Positions 7,498 through 15,774 are shown, numbered from the stretch's first letter. The stretch is 64,000 nucleotides of DNA from Actinoallomurus spadix (GCF_024055725.1 NZ_JAMXMX010000026.1:1-64000), one strand, 5' to 3'. A program made the numbers and translations. Notes: generated by a model from the sequence alone, not told the origin.

Positions 7498-7805
7498 GCT
7501 TCCACCTGTCCCGCTCGCTCGGCGAGCGTGGCGAGAAGATGCTCGGTGGCGACGTTGGTCTCCGCCATGATCGTCTGGCCGTCGCCGGTGTCCCGCAGAG
7601 CCGTGCCGAGCTGCTCGCAACGCTCCAGCAGCGATCGTCTCAACCGCGAATAAGGCTCGGAGAAGGCCAGGTAGGGGAGCGGGGATTCCTCTCCCCACTC
7701 CTGCTCCAGCCTGCCAACAAATTCCTGGTACTCCTCCGCCAGGGTCCGGAAACCTCGCCCGGAGGTGTGCCGACCATCGGCGTCGATCCTGATTCGCTGC
7801 TCCAT
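7494..7805 (-). CDS. WXG100-superfamily-like small helical protein
   Basis: The 103-residue product is predicted to be largely alpha-helical, with a central EQEWGEESPLPY segment and an Ala/Leu-rich C-terminal helix. Size and composition fit WXG100/EspC-like secreted or chaperone-type proteins of actinomycete type VII loci, although the canonical WxG is not exact. It starts 6 bp after the YbaB-like gene's stop and overlaps the RyR-type gene by 4 bp, so the three form one translationally coupled operon. Confidence 0.6.
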   Translation of the reverse strand: MEQRIRIDADGRHTSGRGFRTLAEEYQEFVGRLEQEWGEESPLPYLAFSEPYSRLRRSLLERCEQLGTALRDTGDGQTIMAETNVATEHLLATLAERAGQVEA

Positions 7806-7811
7806 CAGCTT

Positions 7812-8162
7812 TCACCCACCGTCCAACCGTCGCAGCATCTCGTCGAGTGTCGCCGTCAATCGCGCGTATCCGCGGTCCGCCTGCGCCTCCATTTCGTCCA
7901 GGCGGCGGACCAGTGTCTCCGGGTCCAACGGTGCCGGTGCCGGTGCCGGAGGGTCTTCGCCTCTGGCCAGCCGGTCGTTCTGTGCCGCGCGCACCGCCGA
8001 GACGATATGGCCGGCCAACTCCTCGGAACGCAGCCGCAAGAGGCGAGGATCCAGGTCCAATCGCTCCAGCAGGCCGTCGGAGCCGACTCGGGCGCACACT
8101 CGGCCGTGCGCGGCCTCTCCGATACCGGACGGGTCGCCATCGACTTCGTCGGAATCAGCCAT
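7812..8162 (-). CDS. YbaB/EbfC-like protein
   Basis: The product is about 116 residues from the ATG at 8162, which has a GGAG site upstream; a longer frame begins at 8279. The pattern GRVCARVGSDGLLERLDLDP followed by RLRSEELAGHIVSAVRAAQNDRL is that of the YbaB/EbfC nucleoid-associated fold. A helical tail (ETLVRRLDEMEAQADRGYARL) follows. In actinomycetes divergent YbaB-like proteins commonly precede WXG100-type and effector-type genes, as seen here. DNA binding is not demonstrated. Confidence 0.7.
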   Translation of the reverse strand: MADSDEVDGDPSGIGEAAHGRVCARVGSDGLLERLDLDPRLLRLRSEELAGHIVSAVRAAQNDRLARGEDPPAPAPAPLDPETLVRRLDEMEAQADRGYARLTATLDEMLRRLDGG

Positions 8163-8340
8163 CGACACTCCAGAGCTCACCGCGGCTTCGTGAACGAGGA
8201 CTTGCATGAGGCGAACGACGGGGCGGTCCGGTCCACTGTTGATCTTGGTTGCGGAGGCAGCCTCCCACACCTCGGTCAAGGCGCGCGGGAAGATGTCGTC
8301 ATCGGCCGATCCGGCGACCGGCGGTCTGTGGCGCCGCTCG

Positions 8341-8697
8341 TTAGCCGGTGGCCGAGGCGGCCATCCGGGTCAGCTGCAGGATCCGGTGGACGGCGGGGTG
8401 GGGCTCGCCGCAGAGCCGGAGCGATCCTCCGGCGGCCTTCGCGTACGCGGCGGCCTTGCGTACGGCGGTCACTCCGGCGCAGTCGATGAAGGTCAGGGCG
8501 CTGATGTCGAGGATCACCTCGGTGCGGCCCTCGTCGATGTGCGTGAACAGCGTCGTCCGCAGCCGGTCGGCGTTGGTCGCGTCGACCTCACCGGCCAGGG
8601 CGACACTCACCTGATCACCGATGGTGCTGGTGATGATCACGGCGGTGCCGAATGGGTGCCCGGCCGGCGTCGACCGGGGAGCGGGGTGTGTCAGCAC
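8341..8697 (-). CDS. STAS-domain anti-sigma factor antagonist-like protein
   Basis: The 118-residue protein has a single STAS domain: VSVALAGEVDATNADRLRTTL, then EVILDISALTFIDCAGVTAV, then the final helix. RsbV/SpoIIAA proteins bind anti-sigma kinases and are switched by phosphorylation of the serine in the D-S-x-G motif. Here that position is Cys (DCAGV), so kinase switching at this residue should not occur. The start is a GTG at 8697. It is divergent from the winged-helix gene across an AT-rich spacer. Confidence 0.85.
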   Translation of the reverse strand: MLTHPAPRSTPAGHPFGTAVIITSTIGDQVSVALAGEVDATNADRLRTTLFTHIDEGRTEVILDISALTFIDCAGVTAVRKAAAYAKAAGGSLRLCGEPHPAVHRILQLTRMAASATG

Positions 8698-8724
8698 CTC
8701 TTGAGCGTCTCCCTCCCAGTAGTG

Positions 8725-8770
8725 ACGGTCAAGTGTTCATGAAATAATATTCCGTAAACAACGCTCATGA
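8725..8770. promoter_or_regulatory. AT-rich divergent promoter region
   Basis: The bases around gaaataatattccgtaaac are strikingly AT-rich for this genome. They lie between the divergent STAS and winged-helix genes, where promoters and an operator for the winged-helix protein are expected. No exact boxes can be assigned. Confidence 0.35.
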
Positions 8771-8818
8771 GTCGAGGGGTCGGTCGCCGGTGACACCGGG
8801 GCTGGAGAGGGAGATCAC

Positions 8819-9175
8819 GTGAGGCAGGGCGGCGGTACGGCCGATGAGAAGCCGTGGACCTTCTTGACCAACCATGCCCGGGTGCTGATCGTCATCACGC
8901 GTAACCCGCAGACGCGCCTGCGTGACATCGCCGACACGATCGGCATCACCGAACGCGCCGCGCAGACGATCGTCAACGATCTCGAAGAGGCCGGCTACAT
9001 CGCCCGGACCAAGGTCGGGCGGCGGAACCACTACAGCGTCGACCCCACCCGCCCGTTCCGGCACCCCGCGGACGCCGACCACCGCGTCGAAGGGCTCCTC
9101 ACGTTGTTCGCCGACCACGACGACAAGCACGAGTCCTTCGAAGCGCCGGCCGGTGACCGGGCGGTGTCCCGGTGA
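8819..9175 (+). CDS. Winged-helix (MarR/ArsR-like) transcriptional regulator
   Basis: The 118-residue protein has a winged helix: LTNHARVLIVITRNPQTRLRDIADTIGITERAAQTIV, then DLEEAGYIARTKVGRRNHY for the recognition helix and wing, then a short acidic and basic tail. The GTG at 8819 follows ggagaggga (8801-8809). Its last codon overlaps the start of a response regulator (GTGA, 9172-9175), so the two are translationally coupled. The signal it reads is unknown. Confidence 0.85.
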   Translation: MRQGGGTADEKPWTFLTNHARVLIVITRNPQTRLRDIADTIGITERAAQTIVNDLEEAGYIARTKVGRRNHYSVDPTRPFRHPADADHRVEGLLTLFADHDDKHESFEAPAGDRAVSR

Positions 9176-9630
9176 GCGCTCCCGAGCAGCCGGTCACCAT
9201 CCTCATCGTCGAGGACGACCCGGGCGATCAGATCCTCATCCAGGAGGCGTTCGCCGATCACGACGCCGGCGTCGCGCCGCGGCTGATCCTGCTGGAGGAC
9301 GGGGAGCAGGCCCTCGACTTCCTCTACCGCCGCGGCGCGTACGCCGACGCTCCCCGCCCCGACCTGGTGCTCCTGGACCTCAACCTGCCGAAGTACAACG
9401 GGCGGGCGGTGCTCGAACAGATCAAGTCCGACGCGGAGCTGCGGTCGATCCCGGTCGTCATCTTCACGACCTCCGCCAGCCTCGACGACATCAGCGCCAT
9501 CTACCTGCTGCGCGCCAACGCGTACGTGACGAAGCCCGTGGACCTCGACGCCTTCACGACCGCGATCCAGCGCATCAAGGGCTTCTTCGTCCACACGGCC
9601 CGCCTGCCCCGTACCTCACAGGCGGCCTGA
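9172..9630 (+). CDS. Single-domain response regulator (Rcp1-like)
   Basis: A 152-residue receiver domain without an output domain: the acidic pocket VEDDPGD near the N-terminus, a phosphoacceptor Asp in DLVLLDLNLPKYNG, conserved Thr in IFTTSAS, and Lys in YVTKPVD. The insertion ALDFLYRRGAYADAPRPDLVLLDL is typical of Rcp1-type regulators that partner phytochrome-like or hybrid kinases. No histidine kinase lies nearby, so its partner is elsewhere. It is coupled to the winged-helix gene. Confidence 0.92.
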   Translation: MSAPEQPVTILIVEDDPGDQILIQEAFADHDAGVAPRLILLEDGEQALDFLYRRGAYADAPRPDLVLLDLNLPKYNGRAVLEQIKSDAELRSIPVVIFTTSASLDDISAIYLLRANAYVTKPVDLDAFTTAIQRIKGFFVHTARLPRTSQAA

Positions 9631-9636
9631 GGCCCG

Positions 9637-12099
9637 TCAGGTCCGTTCGGCCCCGACCTCCGGCACCGACTCCAGGGCCGGTTCGGCGGGGGCCGGGCCC
9701 GGGTGGAGGATTCCGAGCCGCTGCGTGGCGCGGGTGAGGGCGACGTACAGGTCGTTCCGGCCGCGCGGGGAGGCGGCCAGGATCGCCGCGGGGTCGGCGA
9801 TCAGGACCGAGTCGAACTCCAGGCCCTTGGCCTGGCGCACGGTCAGCATCACCACGCGGCGCTCGAGGTCCGGGTCGGCGCCGTAGGCGAGCTCGGGGAC
9901 GGCGGCCGCGACGGCGCCGGCGAGTTCCGTGAGCCGGGTCTCCGGGACGATGACGGCGAGACGGCCGTCCCCGAGCGCCGCCGCCTCCCGCGCGGCGCGC
10001 TCGGCCAGGATCCCCGGCAGGTCCTCCGGCGCGGTGGACAGGCGCCAGGGCGGCACTCCCGTCTCCCGTACGGAGCGGGGCGGCCGCAGGCCGGGGTCGA
10101 GCGCGGCGAGCAGACCGGCGGCGACGGCCATGATCTCGGCCGGGGTGCGGTAGTTCACGGTCAGCTGCGCGAGGCGCCACCGCTCGCCGACGTGCGGCCG
10201 CAGCACGCCCTCCCACGAGGACGTGCCGGCCGCGTCACCGGTCTGGGCCACGTCACCCACGATCGTCATCGAACGGCTCGGGCAGCGCCGCATGAGCAGC
10301 CGCCACGCCATCGCCGACAACTCCTGCGCCTCGTCCACGATCACGTGCCCGAACGTCCAGGTCCGGTCGGCGGCGGCCCGTTCGGCCACCGTCCGGTGGA
10401 CCGTGACCTCCTGCCGTTCGGCCAGTTCCTCCTCGCCGAGCAGGTCGGCGGCGGTGAGGATCTCGGGCTCGTCGCCCTCCTCCAGGTCGATGGACCGCGA
10501 GCCGATCGTGATGTCGAGCACGCCCCGCGCGTAGGCGATCTGCTCGCGGCGTTCGGCCGCGGCCCGCGCCCTGGCCCTCGCCTGCGCGCCGACCGTACGG
10601 TCGTCCGCGCCCAGGAGTTCGGCGGCCTCGTCCAGCAGGGGAACGTCCGCCGGCGTCCAGCCACCGCCCGGCTCCCGCCACAGCGACGCCCGCTCCGCGC
10701 CGGTGAGGCCGGGTGCGGCCGAGGCGAGGCGCCGGGGATCGGCGAACAGGTCCTCCAGCAGCCGCTGCGGGGTCAGGCTCGGCCACATCGCGTCGAGCGC
10801 GGTCCGTACGCCGGCGGCGGCGGCGAGTTCCGCGCGCAACTCCGCCCGGTCGGACTCGTCGAGCAGCGGCCGCCCGTCCCCGTCGCCGTCCTCATCGCCG
10901 TCGGCGTCGAGCAGGTCCCCGGGGTACCCGGCCGCGAGCAGGGCGCGTACGTCCGCCTCGCCGAGTACGCCCCGCCCGTCGCCGCCGTCGAGGGGCAACC
11001 CGTCGTCGTCGAGCACGACGGCCTCGATCCGCTCGGCGGCCTGCCGGGTGAGCAGGTCGAGGATCTCGCGCACGAAGATCCGTCGAGCCTCGTTGTGGAG
11101 CACCGGACCGCTCAGCGCCACCGCCGCCGCGCGACGGTAGTCCTCTTCCTCCAGCCGCAGCGTCCCGTCGCCGTACGGGATCTCCACCGGACCGGCGGCC
11201 GGGGCTTGCCGGTCCCGTACGGCGGCGGCCACCACGTCGGCCATCAACGCCCTGCCCTTGACCGCGGCGGCCTCGGGCGGTTCGGAGCGCCTGGCGTCCA
11301 CGCCGGGGAACAGGCCGCCGATCGTGGACAGCAGCACGTTCGTCTCGCCGAGGCCGGGCAGCACCTGGCCGATGTACCGCAGGAACGTCGCGTTCGGGCC
11401 GACGACCAGGACACCGCGCTTGGCCAGGTGCCGGTGGGTGTACAGGAGGTACGCGGCGCGGTGCAGCGCGACGGCCGTCTTGCCCGTGCCGGGTCCGCCC
11501 TGGACGACCAGCACGCCGCGGTGGTCGGAACGGATGATCTCGTCCTGCTCCGCCTGCAGCGTCTCGACGATGTCCCGCATCCGGCCGGTACGCCCGGCGT
11601 TGACCGCGGCGAGCAGCGCGGCCTCTCCGATCAGTCCCTCCTCGTCGGCGGTGTCCAGCGCCTCGCTGTCCAGGACCTCGTCGTCCAGGTCCACCACGCG
11701 GCGCCGGCGCGTGGTGATGTGGCGACGGCGGCGTACGCCCTCCGGCGCGGCGGCGGTGGCCACGTAGAAGGGGCGGGCGGCCGGCGCGCGCCAGTCGACC
11801 AGCAGCGGGTCGCCCTCGTCGGAGTCGTCGAGGATGCCGATCCGGCCGATGTAGCGCCGTCCGCCGGAGCGCAGGTCGAGCCGGCCGAAGCACAGGCCGT
11901 TCTCGGCGGCATCCAGCTTCGCGACCCGCTCGGCGTACCGGGCGAACGCGGACTCCCGCTCGACGCGCGCCTGCCGGGTCCCGCCGTTGTCCCGCAGGGC
12001 TTCCGCCAGCCGCCCGGAAGCCTGTTCGCGCAGCTCGTCGACCCGCCGGTAGAGCATCGCGACGTATTCCTGTTCGTGCTCGAGCTCGCTGTTGGACAA
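9637..12099 (-). CDS. HelD/HelR-type superfamily 1 helicase acting on RNA polymerase
   Basis: The 820-residue protein has an N-terminal coiled-coil (about 1-65), a Walker A GGPGTGKTAV at 201-210, HVIVDEAQELS as Walker B, and later UvrD-family motifs VNYRTPAEI and VRQAKGLEFD. The N-terminal arm and the split helicase core are those of HelD, which clears stalled or inhibitor-bound RNA polymerase; some actinomycete members (HelR) protect against rifamycins. The start is a TTG with a strong GGAGGG site six bases upstream. An AT-rich promoter region follows. Whether this one is HelR-like cannot be settled from sequence alone. Confidence 0.85.
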   Translation of the reverse strand: MSNSELEHEQEYVAMLYRRVDELREQASGRLAEALRDNGGTRQARVERESAFARYAERVAKLDAAENGLCFGRLDLRSGGRRYIGRIGILDDSDEGDPLLVDWRAPAARPFYVATAAAPEGVRRRRHITTRRRRVVDLDDEVLDSEALDTADEEGLIGEAALLAAVNAGRTGRMRDIVETLQAEQDEIIRSDHRGVLVVQGGPGTGKTAVALHRAAYLLYTHRHLAKRGVLVVGPNATFLRYIGQVLPGLGETNVLLSTIGGLFPGVDARRSEPPEAAAVKGRALMADVVAAAVRDRQAPAAGPVEIPYGDGTLRLEEEDYRRAAAVALSGPVLHNEARRIFVREILDLLTRQAAERIEAVVLDDDGLPLDGGDGRGVLGEADVRALLAAGYPGDLLDADGDEDGDGDGRPLLDESDRAELRAELAAAAGVRTALDAMWPSLTPQRLLEDLFADPRRLASAAPGLTGAERASLWREPGGGWTPADVPLLDEAAELLGADDRTVGAQARARARAAAERREQIAYARGVLDITIGSRSIDLEEGDEPEILTAADLLGEEELAERQEVTVHRTVAERAAADRTWTFGHVIVDEAQELSAMAWRLLMRRCPSRSMTIVGDVAQTGDAAGTSSWEGVLRPHVGERWRLAQLTVNYRTPAEIMAVAAGLLAALDPGLRPPRSVRETGVPPWRLSTAPEDLPGILAERAAREAAALGDGRLAVIVPETRLTELAGAVAAAVPELAYGADPDLERRVVMLTVRQAKGLEFDSVLIADPAAILAASPRGRNDLYVALTRATQRLGILHPGPAPAEPALESVPEVGAERT

Positions 12100-12104
12100 T
12101 TCCG

Positions 12105-12190
12105 GCCCTCCGTTGATATACTTGAAAAGAGAACTGATGTGACCATCGATATGAAGATAAATCGACAGTCAGAATAGTTCTTTTCTCCTC
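12105..12190 (-). promoter_or_regulatory. AT-rich upstream region of the HelD-type gene
   Basis: About 85 bases immediately upstream of the helicase are much richer in A/T than the surroundings. On the minus strand they include tatatc at 12120-12115 about 16 bases before the TTG start. A near-mirror pair, gaaaagagaact (12124-12135) and agttcttttctc (12176-12187), brackets the region. I did not find the rifamycin-associated element consensus here. Confidence 0.35.
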
Positions 12191-12237
12191 TCCGTGGAAT
12201 GGCTTCGGGCCGGTACGCGGACTAATCTCCGGCCCTG

Positions 12238-13458
12238 TCACGGCGATGACGGCGGCGTGACGTCACGCCCGGACAGGACCAGGAGGAGCGGCACCGCCAG
12301 GAGCACGCACGACAGGCCCGCCAGGGCCGGGTACCCACCGGCGGACAGGAGAAGGGTGGAGGCCAGGCTGGCTGCGGCCGCGACGCCCCACACCGCGGCG
12401 TCGACCGCGCCCTCGACGCGGGCCCGCTCATCCGCGGGCAGGTCGCGGGCGAGCAGGCCGCTGCCGCCGACGAAGCACAGGTTCCACCCGTACCCGAGCA
12501 GGAACAGCGCGCCGGCCCGCGACCCCATGTCGCCCTCCGGCACGACCGCGGCGAGCAGCGCCGCGACGGCCAGCGACACCAGTCCCGCGAGCATGACCGG
12601 GCGGGCGCCGACGCGGTCGAACAGCCGCCCGGTGACCGGCGACAGCGCGAACATCCCGAGCGTGTGCGCCGACAGGGCCAGCCCGACCGCGCCGAGCCCC
12701 TGGCCGTGCAGGTGCATGTCCACGGGCGCGGCGGTCATGACGGCGACCATGACGACCTGCGCGGTGACCATGACCGCCAGCGCGGACCGGGCTGCGGGCG
12801 TGCGCACCAGGTCGCGCAGCGGCACGGGAGACGCGGCGACCCGCACGCGGCCCGCCGGTGCTCCCAGGGCGGCGACCGCCGCGGCCGCACCGGCGACCGC
12901 CGCGGCGAGGAACGGTCCCGTCATCGCGGCGGCGCCGAGGCGGCGCGCGACGCCGTTCGACGGGCCGAGCAGCAGCGGACCGCCGACCGCGCCGACCGTA
13001 CCGGCCCAGACCAGCACGCCCAGGGCGAACCCGCGCCGGTGCCCGGGGTACAGGTCGGCGGCCGCGTACCGCGACAACTGTGCCCCGGCGTTGCCGAGGC
13101 CGAGCAGGAGCATGCCGGCGGCCAGCACGAGGACGTCCCCGGCGGCCACGGCGACGACCGCGAGGCCGGCGCCGAACGCGGCGGCGGCATACCCGAGGAT
13201 CAGCCCGGCGCGCCGGCCCCGCCGTTCCGCGAGCCGGGTCAGGGCCAGCGCGCCGACGCCCGTGCCGACGACGCCCGCGGTGTTCGGCACCGCGCCCCAG
13301 GCCGCGCCGAGCGCGTCTCCCGCCACGATCACGGCGACCGCGCTCGCCATGGCCATCGCCGCGTTCATCAGGGCGGCGCCACAGAACAGCGCCGTCATCG
13401 AGCGTCCGCGCGGCACGGACGCGGTGTCCCGGGATTTCATGACAGGGGGCGTTCGCAT
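12238..13458 (-). CDS. Major facilitator superfamily transporter
   Basis: The 406-residue polytopic protein has about 12 hydrophobic segments. MFS loop motifs include LAERRGRRAGLILGY after helix 2 and GRLFDRVGARPVMLAG between helices 8 and 9. It is probably a drug or metabolite exporter in the plasma membrane. The start at 13458 gives a short cationic leader; an internal Met eight residues in is an alternative. It is divergent from an Lrp/AsnC regulator, which suggests control by that protein. Confidence 0.88.
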   Translation of the reverse strand: MRTPPVMKSRDTASVPRGRSMTALFCGAALMNAAMAMASAVAVIVAGDALGAAWGAVPNTAGVVGTGVGALALTRLAERRGRRAGLILGYAAAAFGAGLAVVAVAAGDVLVLAAGMLLLGLGNAGAQLSRYAAADLYPGHRRGFALGVLVWAGTVGAVGGPLLLGPSNGVARRLGAAAMTGPFLAAAVAGAAAAVAALGAPAGRVRVAASPVPLRDLVRTPAARSALAVMVTAQVVMVAVMTAAPVDMHLHGQGLGAVGLALSAHTLGMFALSPVTGRLFDRVGARPVMLAGLVSLAVAALLAAVVPEGDMGSRAGALFLLGYGWNLCFVGGSGLLARDLPADERARVEGAVDAAVWGVAAAASLASTLLLSAGGYPALAGLSCVLLAVPLLLVLSGRDVTPPSSP

Positions 13459-13564
13459 GCGTAAGACGCTAGAAAATCCGTCGCCGCGGAAGAACGGGTG
13501 ATCAGCGGAGATCCGCCGGATCCGCCGCTTGTTCGCAAAGGAATTACCGGTGCAGGGTTTTCGA

Positions 13565-14056
13565 ATGGACAGACCGCTGGATCAGACGGACTGGCGCATC
13601 CTCGCCGAGCTGCAGCGCGACGGGCGCCTCTCGTACAACCGGCTCGCGCAGAGCGTGCACCTGTCGCCGCCGGCCGTCGCCGAACGCGTCCGCCGTCTCG
13701 AGGAGACCGGGGTGATCGCCGGGTACTCGGCGCGGATCGACGCGGCGCGGGCCGGCCTGCCGTTGACGACGTTCGTGCAGATGCGGTGCGCGCTCGGCAG
13801 ATGCCTGCTGAAGACGACGACGGCCGAGGACTTCCCCGAGGTCACCGAGGTGCACAAGCTCAGCGGGAGCTGGTGCTCGATGCTGCGGGTACGCGTCGCG
13901 TCGATGCGTCATCTGGAGGGGCTCCTGGAGCGCCTCGGCGAGCACGGGGAGATGAACACGCATGTCGTCCTGTCCACGCAGTACGAGGGACGTCCCGTGG
14001 AGGCCCCGGTGGACGAGGAGCGCCCGGTCACGCGCTCGTCCGGCTGGACCCGCTGA
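13565..14056 (+). CDS. Lrp/AsnC-family transcriptional regulator
   Basis: From the ATG at 13565 the product is 163 residues. It has the N-terminal helix-turn-helix LDQTDWRILAELQRDGRLSYNRLAQSVHLSPPAVAERVRRLEETG, then a RAM/AsnC effector domain with TEVHKLSGSWCSMLRVRV. Length is typical. These proteins are octameric regulators of amino-acid metabolism and export. An upstream TTG (13529) extends the frame by 12 residues, but the AGGG ahead of 13565 favours the shorter form. It is divergent from the MFS gene. Confidence 0.88.
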   Translation: MDRPLDQTDWRILAELQRDGRLSYNRLAQSVHLSPPAVAERVRRLEETGVIAGYSARIDAARAGLPLTTFVQMRCALGRCLLKTTTAEDFPEVTEVHKLSGSWCSMLRVRVASMRHLEGLLERLGEHGEMNTHVVLSTQYEGRPVEAPVDEERPVTRSSGWTR

Positions 14057-14205
14057 GCACCGCCGCGGGTCACCGTGCCGCTTCCGCGCGGCGAGCCGTC
14101 ACGGGGTGTAGGCGCTCACACAGTGTCAGAGTCAACGGCGATCAGTCTGGTCTGCCCGAATAGAGTGTTCCTGGACAAGAATCCGATTCGGTTATCGGAG
14201 GTCGC

Positions 14206-15333
14206 GTGGACGCCCAGGACTTCGCAGACGTGCTCGACGCCGTACGGACCTTCGTCCGCGAGCGGGTGATTCCGCGTGAGGACGAGATCGAGACCACGGA
14301 CCGCATCCCGGACGACCTCCGGCGGGCCGCGGGCGACATGGGCCTCTTCGGCTACGCGCTGCCGGAGGCGTACGGCGGGCTCGGCCTGTCGATGAGCGAG
14401 GAGGTGCGCCTCGCATTCGAACTCGGGTCCGCGAGCCCGGCGTTCCGGTCGATGTTCGGCACCAGCAACGGCATCGCGGGCCAGGTCCTCGTCAAGGCCG
14501 GGACCGCCGAGCAGCGGGACCGCTGGCTGCCGCGGCTCGCCGCCGGGGAGGCCGTCGCGGCGTTCGCGCTCACCGAGGCGGAGGCGGGCTCCGACCCCAG
14601 CGCCCTGGCGACCAAGGCGGTACGCGACGGCGACCACTACCGGATCGACGGCGCCAAGCGCTTCATCACGAACGCGCCCGAGGCCGACGTGTTCATGGTG
14701 TTCGCCCGGACCGGCGGCGAGGGGTCACGGGGGATCTCGACGTTCATCGTCGAGGCGGGCACGCCCGGCCTCACGGTCGGGCCGTCCGACGAGAAGATGG
14801 GCCAGCGCGGCGCGCACACCGCCGAGGTCCTCTTCGACGGCGTACGCGTCCCGGCGGACGCGATGGTCGGCGAGGAGGGCACCGGCTTCCGCACCGCGAT
14901 GTCCTCGCTCGCGCACGGCCGGCTGCACATCGCGGCCGTGTGCGTCGGCGTCGCGCAGCGACTCCTCGACGAGACGGTCGCGTACGCCAGGGAGCGGCGC
15001 CAGGGCGGCCGGGCGATCGGGGAGTACCAGCTGATCCAGGGGCTGATCGCCGACTCGCAGACCGAGCTGTACGCGGGCCGCGCGATGGTGCTGCGGGCGG
15101 CGGAGGCGTACGACGCGGGGGAGGACCGCAGGCTCGGCCCCTCCTGCGCGAAGTACTTCTGCTCGGAGATGGCCGGTCGCGTCGCCGACCGCGCCGTCCA
15201 GATCTTCGGCGGCATGGGCTACATGCGCGGTGTCGTCGTCGAACGGCTGTACCGCGACGTGCGCCTGTTCCGGATCTACGAGGGGACCAGCCAGATCCAG
15301 CAGGTCGTCATCGCCCGCCAGCTGCTCCGCTGA
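14206..15333 (+). CDS. Acyl-CoA dehydrogenase
   Basis: A 375-residue FAD-dependent enzyme of the acyl-CoA dehydrogenase family, which introduces the alpha-beta double bond in fatty-acid or amino-acid derived acyl-CoAs. Visible features are the FALTEAEAGSDPSALATKA flavin/substrate block, KRFITNAPEADVFMVFA, the helix bundle QLIQGLIADSQTELYAGRAM, and the catalytic-type Glu359 in IYEGTSQIQ. The GTG start has a ggagg site at 14197-14201. It is a monocistronic gene upstream of the tRNA-Thr. Confidence 0.92.
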   Translation: MDAQDFADVLDAVRTFVRERVIPREDEIETTDRIPDDLRRAAGDMGLFGYALPEAYGGLGLSMSEEVRLAFELGSASPAFRSMFGTSNGIAGQVLVKAGTAEQRDRWLPRLAAGEAVAAFALTEAEAGSDPSALATKAVRDGDHYRIDGAKRFITNAPEADVFMVFARTGGEGSRGISTFIVEAGTPGLTVGPSDEKMGQRGAHTAEVLFDGVRVPADAMVGEEGTGFRTAMSSLAHGRLHIAAVCVGVAQRLLDETVAYARERRQGGRAIGEYQLIQGLIADSQTELYAGRAMVLRAAEAYDAGEDRRLGPSCAKYFCSEMAGRVADRAVQIFGGMGYMRGVVVERLYRDVRLFRIYEGTSQIQQVVIARQLLR

Positions 15334-15398
15334 CGCACGGGGCGTACGGCCCTGAACGAGCGCGCCCATCCGTACGGAGGGCGGGGCGGCGAATCGAT

Positions 15399-15428
15399 TT
15401 CGTGTCCGGGCCGCGCAGCGTGTATGGT
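15399..15428 (+). promoter_or_regulatory. Candidate promoter of tRNA-Thr
   Basis: ttcgtg (15399-15404) and tatggt (15423-15428) are 18 bases apart and end 22 bases before the tRNA. Confidence 0.35.
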
Positions 15429-15450
15429 TACGGAGCGCGGAAGGGCGCAC

Positions 15451-15523
15451 GCCCCCTTAGCTCAGTCGGCAGAGCGTCTCCATGGTAAGGAGAAGGTCTA
15501 CGGTTCGATTCCGTAAGGGGGCT
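15451..15523 (+). tRNA. tRNA-Thr(GGT)
   Basis: A complete 73-nt cloverleaf. The acceptor strands GCCCCCT (15451) and AGGGGGC (15516-15522) pair perfectly, with D-arm gctcagtcggcagagc, anticodon loop atGGTaa and T-arm ttcgatt. CCA is not encoded. Confidence 0.95.
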
Positions 15524-15537
15524 CTAGCAGCCGATAT

Positions 15538-15566
15538 CCCGGTCCGCCGCAGTGGACCGGGGTTTC
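15538..15566 (+). terminator. Terminator after tRNA-Thr
   Basis: An 8-bp stem, cccggtcc (15538-15545) with ggaccggg (15554-15561), is followed by gtttc. Confidence 0.6.
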
Positions 15567-15571
15567 GTCTG

Positions 15572-15601
15572 TTCGGGCACGCCCGGAGAGTCCGGTATTC
15601 T
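15572..15601 (+). promoter_or_regulatory. Candidate promoter of tRNA-Met
   Basis: ttcggg (15572-15577) and tattct (15596-15601) are spaced 18 bases apart, just upstream of the tRNA. Confidence 0.4.
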
Positions 15602-15624
15602 TTTCTCCGGTCGTCCCGACCCGC

Positions 15625-15698
15625 GGCGGAGTAGCTCAGTCAGGCAGAGCAAGCGGCTCATAATCGCTGTGTCGCCGGTTCAAGTCCGGCCTCCGCTA
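15625..15698 (+). tRNA. tRNA-Met(CAT), elongator type
   Basis: A 74-nt cloverleaf with acceptor GGCGGAG/CTCCGCT (first pair G-T), TAGCTCAG, anticodon loop ctCATaa and T-arm ggttcaagtcc. The following bases are cca, so CCA may be encoded. It sits just upstream of rpmG, a conserved actinomycete arrangement. Confidence 0.93.
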
Positions 15699-15774
15699 CC
15701 ACCTCACCGCCTCCCCTCTCGCAGGGGAGCGGTAGGTCGTTGTCCAGTGTCCCTCACCAGAAAGGCACTCCCTC

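Noticed and set aside
9703-12177. 824-codon open frame on the plus strand opposite the HelD-type helicase
   Set aside because: Composition (His/Arg/Gly-rich, no motif) is that of an antisense shadow of a GC-rich gene; the minus-strand product has full helicase motifs.
12100-12200. Rifamycin-associated element upstream of the HelD-type gene
   Set aside because: No match to the GC-rich inverted element; the region is AT-rich.
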